Shown here piece by piece: positions 8,297-12,530 of a stretch of DNA of 12,530 bases (positions are counted from its first letter, which is position 1; every line of letters begins with the position of its first letter). The notes beneath the pieces are model-generated. The model had not been told where the DNA came from, ran no database searches, and worked only from the letters and a program-made list of their open reading frames with translations. Position numbers and translations under genes: made by a program. This stretch comes from Gryganskiella cystojenkinii (lineage: Eukaryota > Mortierellomycota > Mortierellomycetes > Mortierellales > Mortierellaceae): NCBI GenBank assembly GCA_015852425.1, contig JAAAIG010001016.1, positions 1 through 12,530 on the forward strand. Reading direction: 5' to 3'.

Positions 8297-8891
8297 AGAG
8301 TGAGTGAGTGAGTGGAGATCATCACACAGATGCGCTTGGTTTAGTAATGTGGTATTCTGTTGCAACACAGAGGGCTAGAAGCGGTGATAAGCGCCATCGG
8401 ACTCTTCTCGCTCTCGTACGCACTAGCCACTCCTAGAGGCCGGAGAAACAATCTATTACTCTGCAACCGAAACGCCAATAATCGACTGTGGTACTATCCA
8501 GTACAAGTCGTAGGGTGCCTCACCCTTGTGAGGATAAAATGAAAGTACCGCAGGACTCAACAAGCTCTCAGTCGAAGGGTAAAGAGTCAGCTCTTGGACT
8601 CTTGAATGGCAGACCAACAGACGCCGTGCTCATATCTGCTTGATCTTGGCTTGCAGACCACAAAAAAAAAAAAAAAACTCCTGATGCATTCCAGACGCGT
8701 TATCGACAGAGCCAAGAATTCGGCCGCGATGACCATTCCCTCGTTCTAGAAATGGATATCCTGAGAACCATATTTTTTATAAAAAAAAGGAAGCTGAATA
8801 CATATTGACGGATAAAAGATATATACATATTTATTTACAAGATTTTGTCCAAGAAGGAATGTGTCGATTCACCAATCAGCCTATTGTTCTT
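8297..8891. other. Intergenic stretch and 3' UTR, mirror copy
   Basis: Mirror of 3640-4234, with no supported gene: A16 run at about 8662-8677, hairpin pair at 8512-8533, A/T palindrome at 8773-8786. Confidence 0.6.
8830..8835 (-). terminator. Poly(A) signal of the ankyrin gene, mirror copy
   Basis: TTTATT on the plus strand, the complement of AATAAA, 57 bases beyond the stop codon of the right ankyrin copy. Confidence 0.6.
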
Positions 8892-11800
8892 TTAACGACG
8901 GGACCAGATACCAGAGAGTCGGTTCAGCATACTGCTCCGACTCCGGCTCTGATCTGAGCCTCGGACCAAACCCTGGGTTGCAGCCTCGCCACTGGTCTCT
9001 GCAAACTCACCTATGCTCCAGTTCGATCCGTTCGCGTCCTTGCCGCCAGACCAGATCCTTGAGAGTCGACCCGAGACGGTCGCACTGCCCGATAAAGATA
9101 TATTCGAGTGGGTTGAAGAAATTGAGCTCGTACTGTGGCGGGGTGCCATCTCTTGCAAAGAGGCAGAACTATTACTAGTGGTCATGGTTCGGTTCCTAGA
9201 GTTGTTGAAATCCTCCGAGGTCGAGGAGTTCGTCGCAGAGTTTGAGGCCGAGGCCGAGGCAGAGGCCGCAAGGACTTCGATAGTGGGACCCATGCTCAGG
9301 TTTCGAGGAATCGAGACCATCTTGGGCTGTTGTTGTTGTCCTTGCTCCTGCACCGTCCTGCGGCGATAGAGTTGCTGAGGAAGATCCGAATCGGAATCAT
9401 TTCTGGGAATCTCGGTTGTTGACCGACGTCCTTGCCGTTCCTTGTTCGAGATCAACATTTGGAGATCCAGAGATTGTCTGCCCGCAGGCTCCAACGAAGA
9501 TGCGACCAATTTTGCGGATCGATGATGAGTACGTCGTGCGTTGTGGTGATTGTTATCCAAAACTGGTTGGGACATGGATCGTGCCAAGGGTGAGGGCAAG
9601 AGTGATCCTGTCCCTGAATCGATGGGTTTGCTCATGGACAAAGGTCGACTAGCTTTAGAGTCCTCGGGGGCAGTCTCTGAAGGAGCATCGGACGCGGCAG
9701 TGTCCACAGTCCGCACAGATCCGGCAGTGCCTGATGAAGATGCAGTTCCTCGAGACGCAGTTGACGCATCCGAGGATCGACGGAGTTTCGAGTCTGAGCT
9801 GTTGTTTCTAGTCATAGCTGACAGCTGGTCAAAAGATTTTCGTCGACTGATCGTCGTCGCCGTTTGTGGAGAGAGGAATCCGACAGATTCCATGGATCGA
9901 CGACGCCGCACTGAAGAGTTTTCATCTGGAGCTGTGAGATAGACGCCATTGCCTCCATGAGAAGTGTGAGAACGTTGCATGGAGGTCCGACCAGGTGATG
10001 CCTTCTTTGTACGGGTCGCTAACGCAGGTACAGGTGATCTTGTTCCTGACTGTCGGTCCTCTGATGTTCTGAAAGGGGAAGGGGTAGAGGTCTTTGAGAA
10101 GTTGCGAGCAGGTGCCGCGGGTGTCGATCGAATAAAAGTAGCACTCTTAGCCAGAGGCTCAGTCGAGTGCGGTTGGCGACCAAAATCGCATGATTGACGA
10201 GGGGCTGTCGCGGGTATGTTGGGTGAGCTGGGGGACTCGATAATGGAGGGGAGACTGATACGTCGCTGACCGGCAACGCGCGTTGTCGTGCTTGATCCGG
10301 CAGGAAGGGGTCGAGTCGAGGGCATCGGCAAGGACTGTGAGCTGGCATCCTTTTCGTGACTTGATCGTGATGAGGAAGAGCTGCCACGATCTGCACTCAC
10401 ACGACGTTCTGAAATAGGATCCTTTGCTTCCATTTCCGGTGTCAGATCCTGTATTCCTCGTTGCATGGCCGAATACTGTCGAAGGAGACTCGCGACCTCG
10501 GGATGGTTTCGGGCTGCTGCGACGGAAAGAGGTGACGAGCCATACTACGGGGTAAAATTGTATTAAAATTTGATTGCAGGTTTGATGTTAGATGAGCTGC
10601 GCTGGCTGGTTTTCTGTGTTTCCTATGTTTCCTGTGCTTCCTTTTGATCCTTTAAAAATCTGATGTGGAGTAAATAGCGAAAAAAAAAACGTTTTTTGAC
10701 GGAGATGTTGTGCATGAAGCAGCCTTCCTTTCCTCATCTCGCTGTGTTTTTTCTGTCTTACCTTATCCGTCATGTCAACGATTGCTCCGTGTCTCAAGAG
10801 AATGTCAACAACGGCAAGACATCCGTTGGCCGCTGCAAAATGCAATGGAGTCGATCCTGTTGTGCCGACGGTTTGACTATTGAAAGATTGGTCCATCGGC
10901 ATAATAAATCAACCATAGCACGTTAGATTACGAGCACTTTTGGTTCGAGGTTTGGACTGTTGGATCAAAAAAAAAAAAAAAAGTTGTTTTGATCCGCATT
11001 ACTACTGCATCTCTTTTCTGCTTCTTCCTTTCCGCCCCTTTGCGAAGAAAACCTTAATCAAAAAACATGCCGAAAAAAAGAAAGAAAAAAGAAGTTACAC
11101 TCAAACAGTGTTGTTCAAAAAAAAACTTACACGCCTTTTTCATTGCTATGCTTCCGAGGCAATCGCCGAGCATTGACATCTGCACCTCGTTCGATCAGAA
11201 ACAGTACTACGGCAACGTTGGCGTTGCTGCAGCAGGCTGCGTGGATGGCCGATACGCCGTTCAGAACCGAATCGATCGGTTGACCGTTATCGAGCGCGAA
11301 CTTGACAAGACCTAAAGGAAATAGGCATTTTAGTCATAAGCTATCATTATTAGCCAACCGAGACTAATTGATGATACACTCTCATCTCTGATTTTATAGA
11401 GACAGTACTAGATCGATGGCAACTGTAACAATCCTTTGTGTTATCTTGAGCAGTGTTACTCTGCCTCTTTGTGATGTGAGTGTGAACACACGCGGTCTCG
11501 GGGCAAAAAAGATACTTTGGGAGCACTGGGCCTTTCTCTCACTGTCTCACGATGACAAAAACATACAAACAATGAGCGACGCTCTCGTGGAGAAAGAAAG
11601 TAAAAGTAAACAAACAACGAGAGGGCCGAGAGCCGGGGACACACAAAGGGGGGAGGACCAAACCAAAGCATTTTTTTGGTATTTGAATGTGCGTCCTGTG
11701 TTCTGTGCGCTCAGTTCCCTCAGGGCTCAAAACAGTGGGGTTTCGTCGATGATGAGGTGGGTGCATTGGCTCTCGACACCAGAGTCCGTCCTTTGTGCAA

Positions 11801-12436
11801 GTCAACCGTTGGCATGTTTGAGTTTGAGTTTTTTTCCCGTTCTCCCAGTATCGAAAATACAAAAATAAAACGAATGGTAAAAACGCGTTTTGCCCTGTCC
11901 TCATCTGCTCCGCTCTTTCGGTCTCAATCGAAATGGATGAGAAAAAAAACCTCCTCGGTCCTTGTTAATATTCACATACCAAGGTTACCCATGGCCGCTC
12001 CAGAGTGAAGGCCCAGGTTCTGAAACGGTGCCTGTTTCTTGTTGGTTGATGAGGAAGAGGAGCTCTTTTGTGGGGTTGGGCTGAGATGAGTCGCGGCGGT
12101 GACAGCTGCAGCCGCTGCTGCAAAGGCGGCGTGACCGTGATGAAGAGAGCCGTTGGAGAGACTGTGCGCAGACGAGATACTGCTGTTGTGGCTGCTGGTG
12201 TTGCTGTGACCATGGTGATGGTGGTGGGTATGATTTGTGGTAGTGGTGATGTTGGTCATGGTCGCGTAATCTTTATGGTTGCCAAGAGAAGAAGAGGAGG
12301 GTTCGGGTTGATACTTTTGACGACGACTGTGATGTGTCTGATGGTTATGACTTTGGTAAGTCGGTTGTTGAGACGGTAACAACGCGGTCGGCTGTGAGTT
12401 GGACCGGAGTGTTAGCATGGCCCGTAAGGCAGCCAT
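8892..12436 (-). CDS. Ankyrin-repeat protein with Ser/Arg-rich tail (right copy)
   Basis: Exact mirror of the gene at 95-3639. Exons in order are 12436-11980, 11311-11131, 10876-10762 and 10544-8892, joining to the same roughly 801-residue protein with ankyrin units at about residues 153-276. All splice sites, the start context and the stop are unchanged, so this copy is as intact as the other one. If the palindrome is an artefact, this and the left copy are one gene. If it is real, the two copies converge on the centre, and read-through transcripts would be self-complementary. Confidence 0.88.
11312..11979 (-). other. Intron 1 of the ankyrin gene, mirror copy
   Basis: Mirror of 552-1219 with the same donor, branch and acceptor sequences. 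Introns 2 and 3 of this copy are 10877-11130 and 10545-10761. Confidence 0.8.
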
Positions 12437-12475
12437 GGTGAAAAATGAAGAGAGAGATTATCGAAAAGGAAAGGA

Positions 12476-12478
<3 letters not shown>

Positions 12479-12530
<52 letters not shown>
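12479..12530. repeat. (GA)26 microsatellite
   Basis: Mirror of 1-52, identical in length and phase, and it ends the window exactly as the TC run begins it. Confidence 0.97.

Larger units (their letters stand above)
6321..12530 (-). repeat. Right arm of the 6.2 kb inverted repeat
   Basis: Reverse complement of 1-6210, with no difference found, including equal lengths of the T16 runs and of the outer microsatellite. The arm starts at GAACCTGACA, the complement of TGTCAGGTTC ending at 6210. Because the spacer reads on from this arm, this copy is taken as the native orientation of the locus. Confidence 0.97.

Noticed and set aside
1..12530. Terminal inverted repeats of a giant transposon, linear plasmid or virus
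   Set aside because: The arms fill the whole window and contain an ordinary intron-bearing host gene. No transposase, polymerase or capsid-like frame and no target-site duplication is visible.

Overview
The window is one giant near-perfect palindrome. Bases 1-6210 are matched by the reverse complement of 6321-12530, around a 110-base unmatched spacer at 6211-6320. Every open frame and long homopolymer run I compared has an exact mirror image (coordinate x pairs with 12531-x), and both ends stop in the same TC/GA microsatellite. The real information content is therefore about 6.3 kb, written twice. The likeliest explanation is an inverted (fold-back) chimera from amplification, library preparation or assembly. 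A genuine inverted duplication cannot be excluded from sequence alone.

The source looks like a fungus, probably an early-diverging one of the Mucoromycota/Mortierellomycota type. The reasons are short spliceosomal introns with GTAAGT/GTATGT-like donors and CTAAC-like branch sites, an AATAAA signal, CT-rich gene leaders, and proteins full of low-complexity Ser/Thr/His/Ala tracts. This placement is an inference.

Layout of the unit, read inward from either end: (1) a TC microsatellite and CT-rich leader. (2) A complete four-exon gene for an ankyrin-repeat protein of about 801 residues, with a His/Ala-rich head, an ankyrin core and a long disordered Ser/Arg-rich tail carrying many RRxS/T sites. 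(3) About 1.3 kb without a convincing gene, holding a poly(A) signal, a T16 run, three degenerate tandem copies of a 126-159 bp A/T-rich element and a CT-rich upstream region. (4) A second locus of uncertain structure, with several coding-like segments in changing frames, two short in-frame tandem repeats, and a well-supported last segment ending in a leucine-rich-repeat-like stretch. That last reading frame runs smoothly from the right arm into the spacer and is cut at 6210/6211, so the spacer belongs to the right arm and the abnormal join is at 6210|6211.

Nothing indicates that the two genes work together; they are simply neighbours on one strand. I found no rRNA, tRNA, CRISPR array or recognisable transposase. 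The most unusual thing here is the palindrome itself, and I consider it more likely technical than biological.
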